Positions 48,031 to 61,171 of a DNA stretch of 64,000 nt are shown piece after piece. Position numbers and translations under genes: made by a program. Below the pieces are notes generated by a model. The model was given only the letters and a program-made list of their open reading frames with translations, ran no database searches and had not been told where the DNA came from. Numbering within the stretch: position 1 is the stretch's first letter; each line of letters starts with the position of its first letter. This DNA comes from Mucor racemosus (lineage: Eukaryota; Mucoromycota; Mucoromycetes; Mucorales; Mucoraceae), in the NCBI GenBank assembly GCA_027405735.1, contig JAPEHQ010000006.1, forward strand, positions 1 through 64,000, written 5' to 3'.

Positions 48031-51000
48031 ATGACGCGATCTAAAAGAGCGACATCTACTAAAATCAACGAGAATGCTGCTTTAAGAAAGAAAAATAGAA
48101 TTAGACAGCAAACTTCTATTACAAACTGGTTATCTAATTTACAAATAAAAAATGAACCTGATAATATTACTGCATCAGCAATCGAAGGTTTATCTGTTGG
48201 AAATAAGAACTCTTCAATTCCTGTCAAAGAAGAACAAGTTGAAAAAATGGAGGAGATAGTAGAACAGCCAGCATACACTGATGAAGCTTCAAGTGAAAGT
48301 AATGCTGATGATAATATGAAAGCAGATACGTATGTATCAAGCGCATTAAATGAGCAAGAAGGTATATATTTATACATTATATAATATATTTTGACATTTC
48401 AACTAATATATATATACATATATATATATACCATATAGAGCCTCTCCCAGACCCAAATGATCCTAATTTGTATTGTAAAATATGCAAAACAACAGATACT
48501 CAGCTTTGGCGTTTTAGAAAGCATTGTACACGAGTGCATCATATGAAGCTTGACTCAATGATGAAGAAATACAAGCCTATTCCAGGTGTTAAACCAGATC
48601 CAAAGGATCCAAACAATTACTGCCGTGCTTGTCAAGCAAACTTTCCAAATCCAAAAGCTTATTCTTCTCATTTGAATATGAAACATTGGATGGATTTCTC
48701 TTCAAAGGCACTACGAAAAAGAAAAAATACTGGTGGTATTCCAGATATAAATGATAAAAACTCGCATTGTCGTTCTTGTGATTCTGAATATAAGAAAACC
48801 AAGGACTCCTACAACAATCATCTAATTAACAAGCATAAATTGAATATTGAAAATATCAAGGCATTCAATAATGAAGGAGAAGAAGGAGGAAAAGACATAG
48901 AGAATGCTCACATTTACTGTCTTTCCTGCAAGAAATCATTTGCAACATTAACCTTGTATATGAGTCATTATAAAAATGTGCATAATGTAAGAATGACTAG
49001 CCGAAGAACATTTGATCCCAACATCAAACTAGATATCGATGATCCCAGTTTTTGCTGTAGATCGTGCAATATGCAATTTAAAAATCGAACAACGTATCGT
49101 AGCCATTTGAAAGGAGCACACAAGATGATATTAGAATCTTTACTGGAAATCAGTGAAGCTACACCTGGCATTGAACCTGATCCTGAAGATCCAAATTTTA
49201 ATTGTCGGTCATGCAACAGAACATACGAATCAAAAGGTGATTACAGGATCCATTTACGTGCAATGCACAAATTGAATTTGAAGTCTCTTATTGCTCAGCC
49301 TCAAGAAGGTATTGAACCAGATGTAGACGATCCAAACTTTTATTGCTGCTCATGTAAAAAGACCTATGAAAATCGGCATTACTTTAGAAATCATTTGATG
49401 GCTGTCCATAAAGTTACTCCCTTACGAACCATGACTCATCCAGATGTGAATATTGAACCAGATGTAAATGATCCAAACAATCACTGTCGATCTTGCTACA
49501 AGACATTTCGGCATAACAGAGATTATCGTGCTCATTTAAGATCTCGACATAATATGAAACTTGAGCCCTTGGTCAAATTGTGTACACCAACACCGGGCAT
49601 TCTACCTGATCCTGAAGATCCAAACTTCTTTTGTAGCTCTTGTAAAGTAGCGTATCCAAATGTAAACGACTATCGTGGCCATTTAAAGAGAAGACACGGT
49701 ATGAAAGCGTCAAGACAGTTGATTGTAACTACTCCCAATCCAAACATTGAGCCTGATGTGTACAGTACAGACTTTTATTGTATTTCTTGTGAGAAGCAAT
49801 TCAAAGATCGAGGTCATTATCGGGGTCATTTACAATATAGACACAAAATCAAGTTGGATAAACTGCCTAGTAATAAATATAATGTCAATACTGCCATTAT
49901 ACCTGATGTCGACGATCCGAATTTCCATTGCCGTTCTTGCGATACTACATTTGATGACAGACCTAAATATCGAGCTCATTTAAAGAGCACCCATAAAATG
50001 AAATTGGATCCATTAAATAAGCCAAATCCTGATATTGCTCCTGATAAAGATGATCCCAATTTTTACTGCAAATCTTGCAAACGAACCATGAAAAATCCAC
50101 AATACTTTCGAAGACATCTTCGCGCTGTTCATCAAATGGACCTTGAACCTCTCATTCGTCAAAGTAAAACCAATTCTGATATAAAGCCAGACCCAGATGA
50201 CCCAAATCATCATTGTATTTCTTGTGATTTAACTTTTCCAAATACACGTCGCTACAAATTACATTTGTCTTATAGACACCTGGAATTGATGAAGCCACCT
50301 GTTGATGATGGTGGATCCTATCCCAAGATTTCTGACTTTGATGTAAAAAAATTATACTGCCATTTATGTCGCACAACAGCCAAGGATGTAAAAAGTTATG
50401 TACAGCATTTGAGATTGCAACATTTGGTAGTGTATGAGATCAAAAGAGAGCTAGGAAGAAATCGAAAATACTATCCTACACCAGGAGTTATACCTGACGA
50501 AAATGATCCAAATTTCTATTGCAAATCATGCAAATATACCTTTCCAAGTTGGGATCGCTATCGATATCATCTCGTTAAATTACACAAGATGGTTATTGAA
50601 AGAATAGGCTTATGCAAACCCACACCAGGGGTTGAACCGGATATCAATGACCCAGATTTCCATTGCAAATCATGTAAAAGATCTTGGTTGAGACGAACAG
50701 AGTATCGTGAGCATCTCAGAAGAATACACAAAATAAAATTGGCTCCTTTGACTAAAGAAGAACTAAAAGCAACTCGTCAGCCAACAACTTGGACCTGGGA
50801 TGATACAAATGATGCAACAGCAACTTTGAATGACAAGGATGTTTCAAATGATGGGGATAATTCAAGCGAAATGGATATTTCTAATGATATGACCAACAAT
50901 GAAGTATTAATAAGCCGACCTGTGGATACATCATCATCATCATCATCATCATTACTATCAACAACAACAACAACAACAACAACTTTGGATGATGTAAAAA

Positions 51001-51098
51001 TCCCAATCGAAACACTAAATGCAAATGATACATTGAATCCAACTGATACTTCTATCAAGCTAGAATCTTTAGGTGATATGGAACCAATGGAAGAATGA
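48031..51098 (+). CDS. Multi-zinc-finger protein with 16 spaced C2H2 fingers
   Basis: Exons 48031-48361 and 48439-51098 join in phase into 996 residues. After a basic N terminus (MTRSKRATSTK) and an acidic linker come 16 fingers of the form C-x2-C-x12/13-H-x4-H, such as CRSCNMQF...HLKGAH. Each is preceded by a conserved acidic-Pro lead PDPxDPNFYC and followed by a helix ending KL.PL, giving a repeat of about 45-55 residues, much longer than the 28-residue spacing of classical TFIIIA-type arrays. The C-terminal 110 residues are Asp/Ser/Thr-rich low complexity. C2H2 fingers usually bind DNA or RNA, but the long linkers suggest separate, possibly protein- or RNA-binding modules. No family name can be given. 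Its stop is 253 bp before the M16 peptidase start on the same strand. Confidence 0.85.
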
Positions 51099-51351
51099 GC
51101 ACAACAATATGAATACAACCACATCTCGTTTTCTAAATCAATAAAATAAAACTTACTTCCTTTATAAATCTTATAAATGCGCAACATGTCTCGATATGTA
51201 GTATATCATGTATTCCTAGTTTCTCGATTGAGAAGAATGAATTGACACAATGTGACCGTCTACAATAGCATCATAACCTTATATAAATAGTAGATAACGC
51301 GCGTTTCATGTGCTTGTTATTGTGTTTCTTTAGTTTACATCAATTAAAACG

Positions 51352-54300
51352 ATGAGCAATTATAAAGAAATTTGTACTGTGCCCACTGATTTTGGTGTCA
51401 CATTTACAAAGTTCAAGAGTGAAAAGACAGGACTAACTGTCATGTTGGCAGACATCGAAGGTAAATCCCATCATATAAATGTTGGTATGCTTGATTGAAA
51501 ATTTTAATTGGGTACCATTTATTGTTTAGCGCCACTTGTAAATGGTTATTTTACTCTGGCAACTGAGAGTAAGAAGGCATTTTTAAAGGATTTTTTTATC
51601 CATTTTTAACAAGACAAATTATAGGCTTCGATGATTTCGGTTGTCCTCACACACTGGAACAGTAAGTGCATATTTTTCTTTTACGAAAAAAAGTCATTGA
51701 CAATCTTGAAAAATCTAGTCTTGTTTTCCTTGGAAGCGATCAATATCCATACAAGGTATTTTCTTTTTTTGATATTTAAATTCAATTGATCGTGTATTTA
51801 TATTTGAACAAAAGGGTGTTTTGGATTCGCTTGCCAATCGTGCAATTGCTCAAGGCACAAATGCCTGGACTGATGTTGATCACACCTGTTACACCATCAC
51901 AACAGCTGGATCAAAGGGATTTCTAAACTTATTACCTATTTACGTTGATCACATTTTGTACCCTACGTTGACTGAAACTGGTTACCATACCGAGGTTCAC
52001 CATATTAATGGAAAGGGTGAAGATGCTGGTGTAAGTCGCTATGGTTTATTTTGCTTGTATATGCAAATATTGATATAGACTATTAGGTTGTTTACAGTGA
52101 AATGCAAGGTTGTCAAAATTTAGGTGATGATAGACTTCATCTTCGCATGAAGAGAATCATGTATCCTGAAACTTGTGGATACAGATCAGAAACTGGTGGT
52201 CTTATGGAAAGACTTCGGGAGTTATCTGTAGAAAAGAGTAAGTTATATATATACAATACATTGTGTACATGTTGATTGACATGATATCATAGTTAGGGAT
52301 TATCATAAATCCTATTACAGACCTGATAATCTTTGCTTGATCATTACTGGTAAAGTAGAAAAGAATGATCTTTTGAAGGCACTGGAACCTGTTGAGGAAT
52401 CTATTATCAAAAAGGGTCCTTTGCCCGAAATGCAAAGACCATGGATTAGCACTGGCGATTTCCCAAATTTGGAAAAGAATATTGAAGAAACCGTACTTTT
52501 TGCTGATGAAGATGAATCTATGGGTACTGTTCTTATTGCATGGAATGGCCCCATGTGTAATGTAAGCTAATTAATGCATATCTAAAGTATATTCAAAACC
52601 TTAACAGCAGCTTTAGGATTTCCTTGTTCAAAAAGAATTGGAAGTTTTGAATACATATCTTACCGACTCGCCTGTATCAGTATTACAAAGGGAATTCGTA
52701 GAAACAGAAGATGCGCTTTGTACAGATGTTGATTTCCACATCACTGATCATTTGAAATCTACATTGATGTTTACCGCTTCAAGTGTACCAATTGAAGAAA
52801 TCGAAAATTTTCCATCAGAATTCTTTTCTACATTGAAGCGTCTTGTAGATGAAAAAGAGATTGACATGACAAGAATGGCTACTGTTATTGAAAAGGAAAC
52901 ATTGAAACTTTTAGACAGTGCAGAAACTGATGCTCATGATACTGCTGCTGCTGTTGCTATTTCTGACTTTTTGTACGGTTCTGCTGACGGTAAAGATCTC
53001 AAAGAATCTGTAAAGGATCAAGAATATTTGGATATTCTCTCCAAATACACTGCTCAAGATTGGTTAAATGTCTTGTCTAAATGGTACATTAATGCTCCTC
53101 GCATCACATTATTTGGTAAGCCTTCTGCTGAATTTGCTGAACAACAATCAGAGGAAGAAACTAGCCGTATTGAAAAGCAACGTGCTGATCTGGGTGACGA
53201 GAAATTGAAGCAACTTCAAGAGGAATTGGATGATGCCATGGCCAGAAATGATGTTCCTGTACCCAAGGAATTATTGGAAGGATTCAAAATTCCTTCTGCA
53301 TCTTCAATCAAATTCATCAATGTTATCACTGCTAGAAATAACGACAAGGATATCTCTAATGAGGTTCAAAAGTATATCAATGAAGATAACAGTGCTGATG
53401 TTCCTTTGTTCATTCAATTTGATCATGTCAAATCTCATTTCGTCAAGCTTTCTGCTCATATCAGTTCGTCTTCCATCCCCACTCATTTACTTTTATATAC
53501 AAGACTCTTTTTAAAGAGCATCTTTTCTCTTCCTATTGAAAAAGATGGTAAATTGATTGCATATGAAGACGTTGTAAAGGGCCTAGGTGAGGATACTATC
53601 GAATATAATGCCACTCTTGGTACAAGCTTTGGCTTTAGAGAGTTGGCTGTATTTACCCTGAAAGTAAATGGATCCAAGTTTGAAGCCGCTATTCAATGGT
53701 TGCATGATATCTTATGGAACACTAAATTTACTGCTGAAAGATTAAAGATTGTTGCAGCACAAATCTTGAATGATATTCCTCAAGCCAAGAGAGATGGTCA
53801 TGACATGGGCAGTGCCACTATGCGTGCACTTCAAGTTGATCCCAAGAAATCTGTCAATGCTGCTCGCAATATCTTGTTCCAAAATTCCTTTTTGCAAGAA
53901 GTTGTCAAGAGATTAGAAGATGATCCATCTTCTGTTATTGAAGAATTGAATGAGTTCCGTTCTCACTTATGTTCTCCTGAAAACATTCGTATTCATGTTA
54001 CAGGTGATGTTTTGAATCTCAAGGCTCCTAGAACCGCTTTCAAAGAATTCGTCCCAACCAAAGCTACAAAGTCTTTGGCACCCATTACATTGGCAAAGCA
54101 AGTACTTAAAGCTACAGGTCTTGAACCTGGCAACCATGGTCTTTTGGTAACCTTACCAACTATTGAAAATTCATTTTCCCTTCATTCTGTAAAGGGTCCC
54201 GATAGATTTGATGATCCTGATATTGCACCTTTATTGGTTATGATTGAATTATTAGATACAATGGAGGGTATCTTTTGGAAATTGATTCGTGGTCAAGGCT

Positions 54301-54843
54301 TGGCTTATTCATGTTTCTTGGATGCTAACATTGAATCTGGCTTAATCAATTTTACAGTTTATCGTTCTCCTAATGCATTCAAAGCCTTTGAACAAGCAAA
54401 GATTGTTGTTGAACAATTAGCAAATCATGAAATGCAAATTGATGATTCTTCTGTAGATGGGGCCAAAAGTGCTGTAATTTATAGTCTTGTAGCTAGAGAA
54501 AATACAATGGACCGTGCAGCACTTCAATCATTTGTAAATCAAATATTAAAAAAGATGCCAGCTTCTTATAATCAAGACATGTTGATTGCTATTCAAGTAA
54601 GTTTTGTATCTATTTCATTTAGATGTATTTTGATATTAACTGCATCTTGTTAAGGCTGTAACTATGGATGATTTACAACATGTTTTAAACAAATACTTTG
54701 TAAATATGTTTAAACCTGATACTAGTAATGTAGTTGTCGTTAGTACGCCTACTAAAATTGTAGATATTCAAAAAGGCTTTGAAGGATTAGGATTTGGTAT
54801 CAAATCTGTTGCATTAAATGACATTAATGTAGACGCTTTTTAA
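51352..54843 (+). CDS. M16-family zinc metallopeptidase (yeast Sdd3/YOL098C type), 9 exons
   Basis: Exons 51352-51460, 51530-51568, 51625-51661, 51719-51755, 51815-52030, 52087-52237, 52293-52561, 52617-54596 and 54655-54843 join in phase into about 1008 residues. The inverted zinc motif HTLEH (HxxEH) is made only after splicing: its last His codon is split by the third intron. Next come LVFLGSDQYPYKG, NAWTDVDHTCYTITTAG, and GVVYSEMQG, as in M16C enzymes. Four M16 domains are expected for this length, the first catalytic; a helical hinge follows near 480-530. There is no clear mitochondrial presequence at MSNYKEICTVPTDF, in keeping with a cytosolic peptidase of the YOL098C group rather than Cym1. 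It likely degrades short peptides; substrates are unknown. The stop is 35 bp from that of the convergent dynein light chain gene. Confidence 0.9.
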
Positions 54844-54878
54844 TGAATAAAAATATATATACATATATAAATATATTA

Positions 54879-55409
54879 CTAGTTAATGCTCAAGGCATAT
54901 ACATTTACAATGGCATATAATGATTTTGATTCATGTCTGTAGCTTGCACTACCATCGTTTTGATTATCCCAATAAACTTGACTTCCAACAAAGAAACCAG
55001 CACCCTTATTTTGAAGGATTACGCAAGTAACTAAGAACACGATGATAAATATATATGCTTTCAATACAGTGATCCCAATATCTGATTTATATTACTATAC
55101 CTATATATTTATAATTCTTACTGATAGCCTTCAATTTAGTTATACATGTTTCAATAATATTAGCATTCCAAGCAGGAACTTTTGAATGAGAATACTCTGC
55201 ATCAGTCAAGGTACTTTCAACGATCTGTAAAATATATTAGTCCTGAATATCTTTAGGTGTTTCTTTTTCAATTGTTGTCTTACTGACTTCTTTAATGATA
55301 GCAGTTACTTGCTCAGAGTTGAAGGCTTTTTCCTTTCAAGAAAAATGTTATTTTTTAAGTTTTTAGCATTTGGCATGTGTTTACATACAGTTTTAGTAGG
55401 GCTTTCCAT
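54879..55409 (-). CDS. Dynein light chain, Tctex type, 4 exons
   Basis: Exons 55409-55389, 55332-55288, 55224-55101 and 55030-54879 join in phase into 113 residues, exactly the family's usual size. Tctex landmarks: SEQVTAIIKE, EYSHSKVPAWNANIIE, KNYKYIVTCVILQNKGAG, SQVYWDNQNDGSASYRHES, and LYAIVNVYALSI. It is a small dimeric subunit that binds the dynein intermediate chain and helps attach cargo to the minus-end microtubule motor. The first exon codes only 7 residues (MESPTKT). The second intron appears to use a GTCAGT donor, chosen because it keeps the family alignment; the GTAAGA four bases later would break the frame. Looks intact. Confidence 0.92.
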
Positions 55410-57549
55410 ATTGATTTATTCCAGAAAAGTATTAATAAAGAAAGGAAAACAATCAAAAAACACCTGTTTGCCCAGAAGGTCACGGAAATACGCTTCTACA
55501 TGCACTCCAATGAACTAATTTGTCTTGCAAAATGTGCCTCGTTTTCCGACGTACCTGTGATTTTTGGTATACTGTATATGTAAAATCTTGAAAAAAAAAA
55601 AACAAGTATATTCTCTTGGCATGATAGGAATGACCAAAAAGACATTGTTTTGTTTATTATAGCCTTAAAACACTTGTAAAAAATCCTTTGAAGACCATGA
55701 TTTATTATATTGCTTTCTCATCGTGAAATAAGCCATGTCCCATCTACCCGGTATTTTCATATCGAATGATTGTGATCTATTTTATCATATGAAATCTTAA
55801 GCATAAAAGTAGGCTGTGGGATGATTTCAGCAACACAAATTGAGCTGGCCTAGCTCTCACATTGTAATGCAATTGATATTTTTATTTACATTTCGCAAAT
55901 ACCGTAAATGCTCTCGAGGTTTGCGACTTGTAATTAGCTGAAATCTGCTCTATAAATCGGTTTCTCTAGTCCACGAGTAGTATATATATTTACAGATTTA
56001 GGGGTCATCTTACATTGGTAGGTATGCGTTCGTTTTCATGGAAATATCCCTTCTTGATTTATATTGAGTCGATTAAGTTTCATTTCACATCGCCGATAAT
56101 ATCCCAACCATCACTAACACTTATTAGCGTTGTAAATTATATAGATATCTTGGAATGCTAACTTGGTTATTGAGCATCTCAACTAATGTAGTAGCATACC
56201 TTACTTTTACAAGAGCCTACGCTCAGTTTCTGACCAACTGTACGTAATTATTGAGTTTGATCATGTCATAGTAACGCTAGCCAAAAAGCCCAATTTCCAT
56301 AATTTCAGTTGACTTGGAGGTTCTCGACTACAAGAAAACTATAGATTTAGACATTTAATGCATTCAAAAATAACAAAATACTCAATAGTTTGATCTAAAT
56401 GCCATTGATTTAACAAAAAAAGGGCAGAAATAAGTACTATGAATGTCATATTTTGATTATTTGCAGTCATTTCTGACGATCGTATATATTTCAATGATTT
56501 TTTTTGTAGATTTTTCTGTATACTCGATTTTTGCCTTACCGTTCTTCCTTTTCGAAATATTATTTAATAATAAAATGTATTCACTTTATCATATAGCATC
56601 TTGTTGAGTTCTGTTTCACTTTATAATTGACGAACTAGACGATACTTTCGGAAAGAGTTACACTCCATAAGTTAAAATGGGTTTTGATAATTTTTTTGCA
56701 TGTAGGTACCTGCTCGAGCAAAATTAAGCTAATAAACATACACTTTAATACAAAAACAATGCTCGAAAAAAATTTGATTTTTCAATCTTCAAAATTGGAG
56801 CCCACCCTCTTTACTATAACTAACCTCATATATATTTTTTAGGATGCATATGCCTTACGCACTGCTGCAATGGAATTACGTACTAAAACAATTTCGTAAT
56901 AATAAAGTAACTTAATTTTGTTACGCCAGGAAATTATATCAATCTCAAAGCTAAAATATGTACTAAATCATTTAATAAAAATAAAGGAAAACTGGTATAA
57001 AATGAAAGAGTACACTAAAACTAAAGAACTTTATTATAAGTGTGGAATATGTACACATTTTGCAGTAAAATAAGGGTGTAAAAAAGCGATAAAGAATACT
57101 GTTAAAATCCTTCTTTATTAAAATATGAATAATGTGCAATAAAATGGTTATTCTACGTCCCTATTCATATTATTTGGTGATTATTTACTATCTGGCAATT
57201 ATATTGCAATTGCCAACGGTTCCATTAATTTTGAGTATAAATGTTAGGTTGTTTGGTTATTGATTTGGTGGATCGAGAATGGTGTTTTAAATATATTCTG
57301 TTGTTGTCAATCATGCTTTCAGAACAGCCCTTACTTGTTCTACTTGATAAGCATGTACTTTTTGTATTTTTTATTTTGGGATATCCCACATTATTTTAGT
57401 ATTTTAACATCTCTTATTTGAGTATTATACCCTTGCTATCTTCATGCAATTGTCTATTTACTATACAGTCTTATCTTTGATAGCATGGTTTCAATGAGAT
57501 GACATTTAATTTAGCTATTTTATGGTGGGAATCTAGCTTAGTTCACTTC
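55410..57549. other. Intergenic, repeat-derived
   Basis: No gene was found. An LTR-promoter-like phrase (TGTAAAAAAGCGATAAAGAA then CTTCTTTATTA) is present at about 57075-57120, similar to the start of the solo-LTR-like insertion at 58903. Confidence 0.5.
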
Positions 57550-58556
57550 ACATAGCAAGATTGAGCGGCTAAGTCTCTTATACTATCGTATATATCTAAT
57601 TTTTGAATAAAAAAGCGTTTCTTTTTTAACTTTTCTTATATTTAACCATGAGCGGTCTGAAAATTCAGACTTTATAGCGGACATTTCCGGGGCTCATTTT
57701 ATCCTTACCAACACTCGTGATTTTTATCAAAAAACAGAAAAATCAAATTTTGATACCAAAATCAACGTTTAAATGTACTACATTGTGAGAGAAAATTGTA
57801 GCTATAGATAATACACATCTTATAAAAGCTTAATATCAAATGTTAAGTAATGAAACTTTGTACTTTTGGCCCAAAAACGGTTTTTTGGTTAAAGGATTTT
57901 CATGTAATATTTTGCAATAAAAATATTGTATATTTTTTATTGAGCAAATAGAGCGCTAAATTCTGTATATGTGTATATTTTTTGTTTTTTTAATTGGTAG
58001 TATAATTAACTCTAGATTTGCAAAACCAGAAAAAAAAATTTAAAAAATGTCAAAATTGATGATCTGGACAAAAATAATTTTCTAAATTAATACTCCGCTT
58101 ATAAGCCTTGTAAGTCTTAAAAATAAGAGATTTTATAATGTTTGAGAACTTTTTTAAAACTTTACGATGCTGTATGCACTTGATTCAAGCTTATTACTGT
58201 AAACCTTTATGCATTTTAATATTTTGCGGTAGTTTATTTGATGACAATATAGTTTTACTTGATAATTGAGAGTTTATGGGTACATACAATCTTATTTGTA
58301 GAAAGAATAATAATAAAGACTAGTAACATTTATCATGGAGAACGTAGTCTTTATTACTAGAAAAACTAATGGTAAAAGAAAGAACAGAGAGCTTCCAGGT
58401 CTTGGTTTAAAAGACTATTTATAAGAATTACATTTCAATATGAGTTAGAAATGGAATTGGCTTCAAAATTGGCTGTTTAATATCCTCGAAAACCGACAAT
58501 AATTAATGCGCTAGAGGTGATTTACATTAAGTTTTAGTCTTACCCCTCCAACATCG
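57550..58556 (+). repeat. Dispersed repeat family A, copy 2, with an insertion
   Basis: Matches copy 3 (60385-61171) in order, but between about 58275 and 58505 it is interrupted by a block whose inverted copy lies at 27160-27430. The family A sequence resumes at GCGCTAGAGGTGATTTACAT and runs to CTTACCCCTCCAACATC. On the minus strand that last phrase matches the exon end and GTAAGA donor of the dynein intermediate chain relic. Confidence 0.8.
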
Positions 58557-58577
58557 TTGTTTAAATATACAAAATGA

Positions 58578-59470
58578 ATAACTAGAAAATAAAGTTAAAA
58601 CTAGATATATTTATTGAGTATATTGTAGGTAAAAAGATAATGGATCCATCTCGAACGACATCAGGATCCAGGGTATTTATATGTTTTGGAAGCGTGGATA
58701 TAGAGTCTACAATACAGAATGTATGAAAGGATGATTTCATAGTCTTGAGGAACTAGTTGATTACTAAAACATGATGATATAATAGATTGGCCAGAGCAAG
58801 TTTAGTAGGATACGACCAAGTTAAGTATATAGAATTTTCATGCTTGATTGACTTTACACAGTGAATGTTTATACAAATGGAATAGCTGAATTCCATCCCC
58901 AGTGCTACAAAAACGTAAGTATAAAAAGCGATAGAAAATACAATTATAACTCTTCTACGTTTATTAAAGGTATAAAGTAAAGCAACGATTCATCTACTCG
59001 ATGGATCGTTGTGGTATTTATATTAAATGTCTAATTCAAATTACTGCATTAGTAATTTGATCTTCTTGGTTTTAAAGCTGATGGGAAAAGGGATCAGCAA
59101 TTACTAATTCAGGTTATACAATTATCTATAATTGTTGTTTGTGATTTTAAATTATAGTTAAGTATTTATATTTCATAATCTTGGTTCTCACACCAGATTC
59201 ATGCTATTCATTACTAATTCAACAATTTGATGTGTGAAAGACTGCCAGTAGTTCACATCATCCAGGAACGAGTTCATGATTGGCTCAACTTTTGGATCTC
59301 AGGCTACACCATTTCATCATAGCTTAAATGTAACATAACTAAATGAAATAAAATTGCAATACATCATTGTCACCTCATACTCATCATTCTATGCTACGAA
59401 TCATGTTTAAATAACCCTTTGAGCACTTCTAATATCAATACATGTGCCCAGTCTAGTCTATGTCCTAAAC
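58578..59470 (+). repeat. Dispersed repeat family D, copy 2 (interrupted)
   Basis: Direct copy of 43494-44033, split by the solo-LTR-like insertion at 58903-59260. The left flank carries family A/dynein relic sequence ending CCAACATC and the right flank resumes ATCATAAGCACAAACATGG, so this copy itself sits inside the dynein intermediate chain relic. Confidence 0.8.
58903..59260. mobile_element. Solo-LTR-like insertion
   Basis: Defined by comparison with the empty site in the other family D copy. The inserted stretch starts TGCTACAAAAACG and ends GTTCACATCA, so TG...CA, and is flanked by CCCAG on the left and TCCAG on the right, a 5-bp target duplication with one mismatch. It contains a TATA-like GTATAAAAAGCGATAG near its start. 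About 358 bp, no open frame. This fits a solo LTR left by recombination of a retrotransposon. Confidence 0.65.
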
Positions 59471-59575
59471 AATCATCATAAGCACAAACATGGCCATCAT
59501 TGGGACCTATTACCACCTTTTTGCCGTCTGTATCCCAAGCCGATTTATTCAATGCTGTTGTATATATTCCACCTA
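59440..59575 (-). pseudogene. Dynein intermediate chain fragment, relic 1
   Basis: The minus strand reads TTALNKSAWDTDGKKVVIGP then NDGHVCAYDD, the last WD40 blade of dynein intermediate chain (typical: ALNKL.WD..G...AIGSSDGHVYVYD). Upstream exons are absent; the downstream end has been split off by the family D insertion and lies at about 58540-58556. A non-functional remnant. Confidence 0.75.
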
Positions 59576-59611
59576 CTAGTAACATACATTATCACCTTCT
59601 ACAGTATCAAT

Positions 59612-60030
59612 ACATCTTACAATCTATTGATTACGACATGTATTGAAGTGCGAGTCTTGGTATCGGATATAAGAAACTGCTAGCGTATCAAGTTTAATCC
59701 AGTAATTACCAAGAACGCTTGGACCTCAATCATGACACCACATTATTTCATCCCAGCAGTTAACCAATCAAGTAGTTATCAAATCAACATCCAAGCATAT
59801 TTAGCGCAGCATTGAAACAACACAGCTCACAAGCTCTGCAAGAACGGTTAAATTATGATTGATCCATTTCAATCCATAGATTACTATCAAACAGATCCAA
59901 TGGTTCAATAGTGCCTTAAATTACATCTCAGGATCTCAATGTCAAATCAATATAAAAGGCCATACTTTTACATCTAAATAAACGATATCTTGTTTTCATT
60001 ATACAGTTGAAGAACTAATTAATTACTCAT
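59612..60030 (+). repeat. Dispersed repeat family E, copy 2
   Basis: Inverted match to 42690-43125 with about 10-15% visible differences. No coding capacity. Confidence 0.75.
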
Positions 60031-60099
60031 TCTTTCATAATTGTATTCTTTTTTAAGTAATATTTATCAATCCTGAAAATATACGACATTGATATATCT

Positions 60100-60335
60100 C
60101 GTCAATAAGGCAATTCTGTTGAATCAGAGTAACTCACATCTGTGTTAAATTATTCAAATTATCTTCTTTATTAATTATATTATGATTGATATACTTTAAT
60201 AAATTGACCTAAAAAACCTTGATCTCATTGCTCTGCTCATCTAAGCTACCTGACCTGCACGGAATGTTTTATTCTGTCCATCTGTGCAGACCATTATACC
60301 CATGGGAAGCATAGTTCAGCGGTAGTAATCTTTCA
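60100..60335 (+). repeat. Dispersed repeat family F, copy 1
   Basis: Direct match to 63215-63420 (TGTTGAATCAGAGTAACTCA, CCTTGATCTCATTGCTCTGC). Near its end the phrase GCATAGTTCAGCGGTAGTA resembles the A-box half of a tRNA-Gly, but no acceptor stem or B box completes a tRNA. Confidence 0.75.
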
Positions 60336-60384
60336 TATTATACATTCATTAAAAAATTGCTAAAGCAAGTCTGCAGGGCGACGC

Positions 60385-61171
60385 CATAATTGAGCATAAT
60401 AGCAAGATGATCGAGCGGCTAAGTCTCTTATTATACTATGGTATTATATCTAGGTTTTAAATAAAAAAGTATTTTTTTTTCGTTTTTTCTTATATTTAAC
60501 CATGAGCGGTTTGAAAATTCAGACTTTATAGCGGACATTTCCGGGGCTCATTTTATCCTTACCAACGCTCATGATTTTCATCAAAAAACAGAAAAATCGA
60601 ATTTTGATACCAAAATCAACGTTTAAATATACTACATTATGAGAGAGAATTGTAGGCATAGCTAATACGCATTTTATAAAAGCTTAATATTAAATGTCAA
60701 GTAATGAAAATTTGCACTTTTGACCCAAAAACGGATTTTTGGTTAAAGGATTTTCATATAACATTTTGCAATAAAAAAGTTTGTTATTTTTTATTGAGCA
60801 AATAGAGCGCTAAATTTTGTGTATATGTATATTTTTTGTTTTTATAATTGGTATTGTAATTAACTCTAGATTTGCAAAACCAGAAAAAAAAATCGAAAAG
60901 TATCAAAATTAATGATCTGGACAAGAATAATTTTTTGGAATTAAAATGCCGCGTATGAGCCTTGTAAGTCTTAAAAGTAAGAGATTTTATAATACCTGAG
61001 AACTTTTTCAAGAATTTACGATGCTGTATCCACTTGATTCAAGCTTATTACTGTAAATCTTTATGCATTTGAATATTGTGCGGTAGTTTATTTAATGATA
61101 ATGTAGTCTTACTTTATAATTATGGCGTTAGAGGTAATTTACATTGAGTTTTAGTCTTACCTCTCCAATAT
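60385..61171 (+). repeat. Dispersed repeat family A, copy 3
   Basis: The most complete copy of the family: starts GAGCGGCTAAGTCTCTTATT, runs through CGGACATTTCCGGGGCTCAT, and ends at CTTACCTCTCCAATATC. The last phrase, on the minus strand, is the GTAAGA donor and exon end of the adjacent dynein intermediate chain relic, so the repeat includes former intron sequence. Confidence 0.8.

Noticed and set aside
60301..60330. Possible tRNA-Gly gene at GCATAGTTCAGCGGTAGTA
   Set aside because: No anticodon arm, T-loop (GGTTCGA-type) or acceptor pairing can be found downstream.
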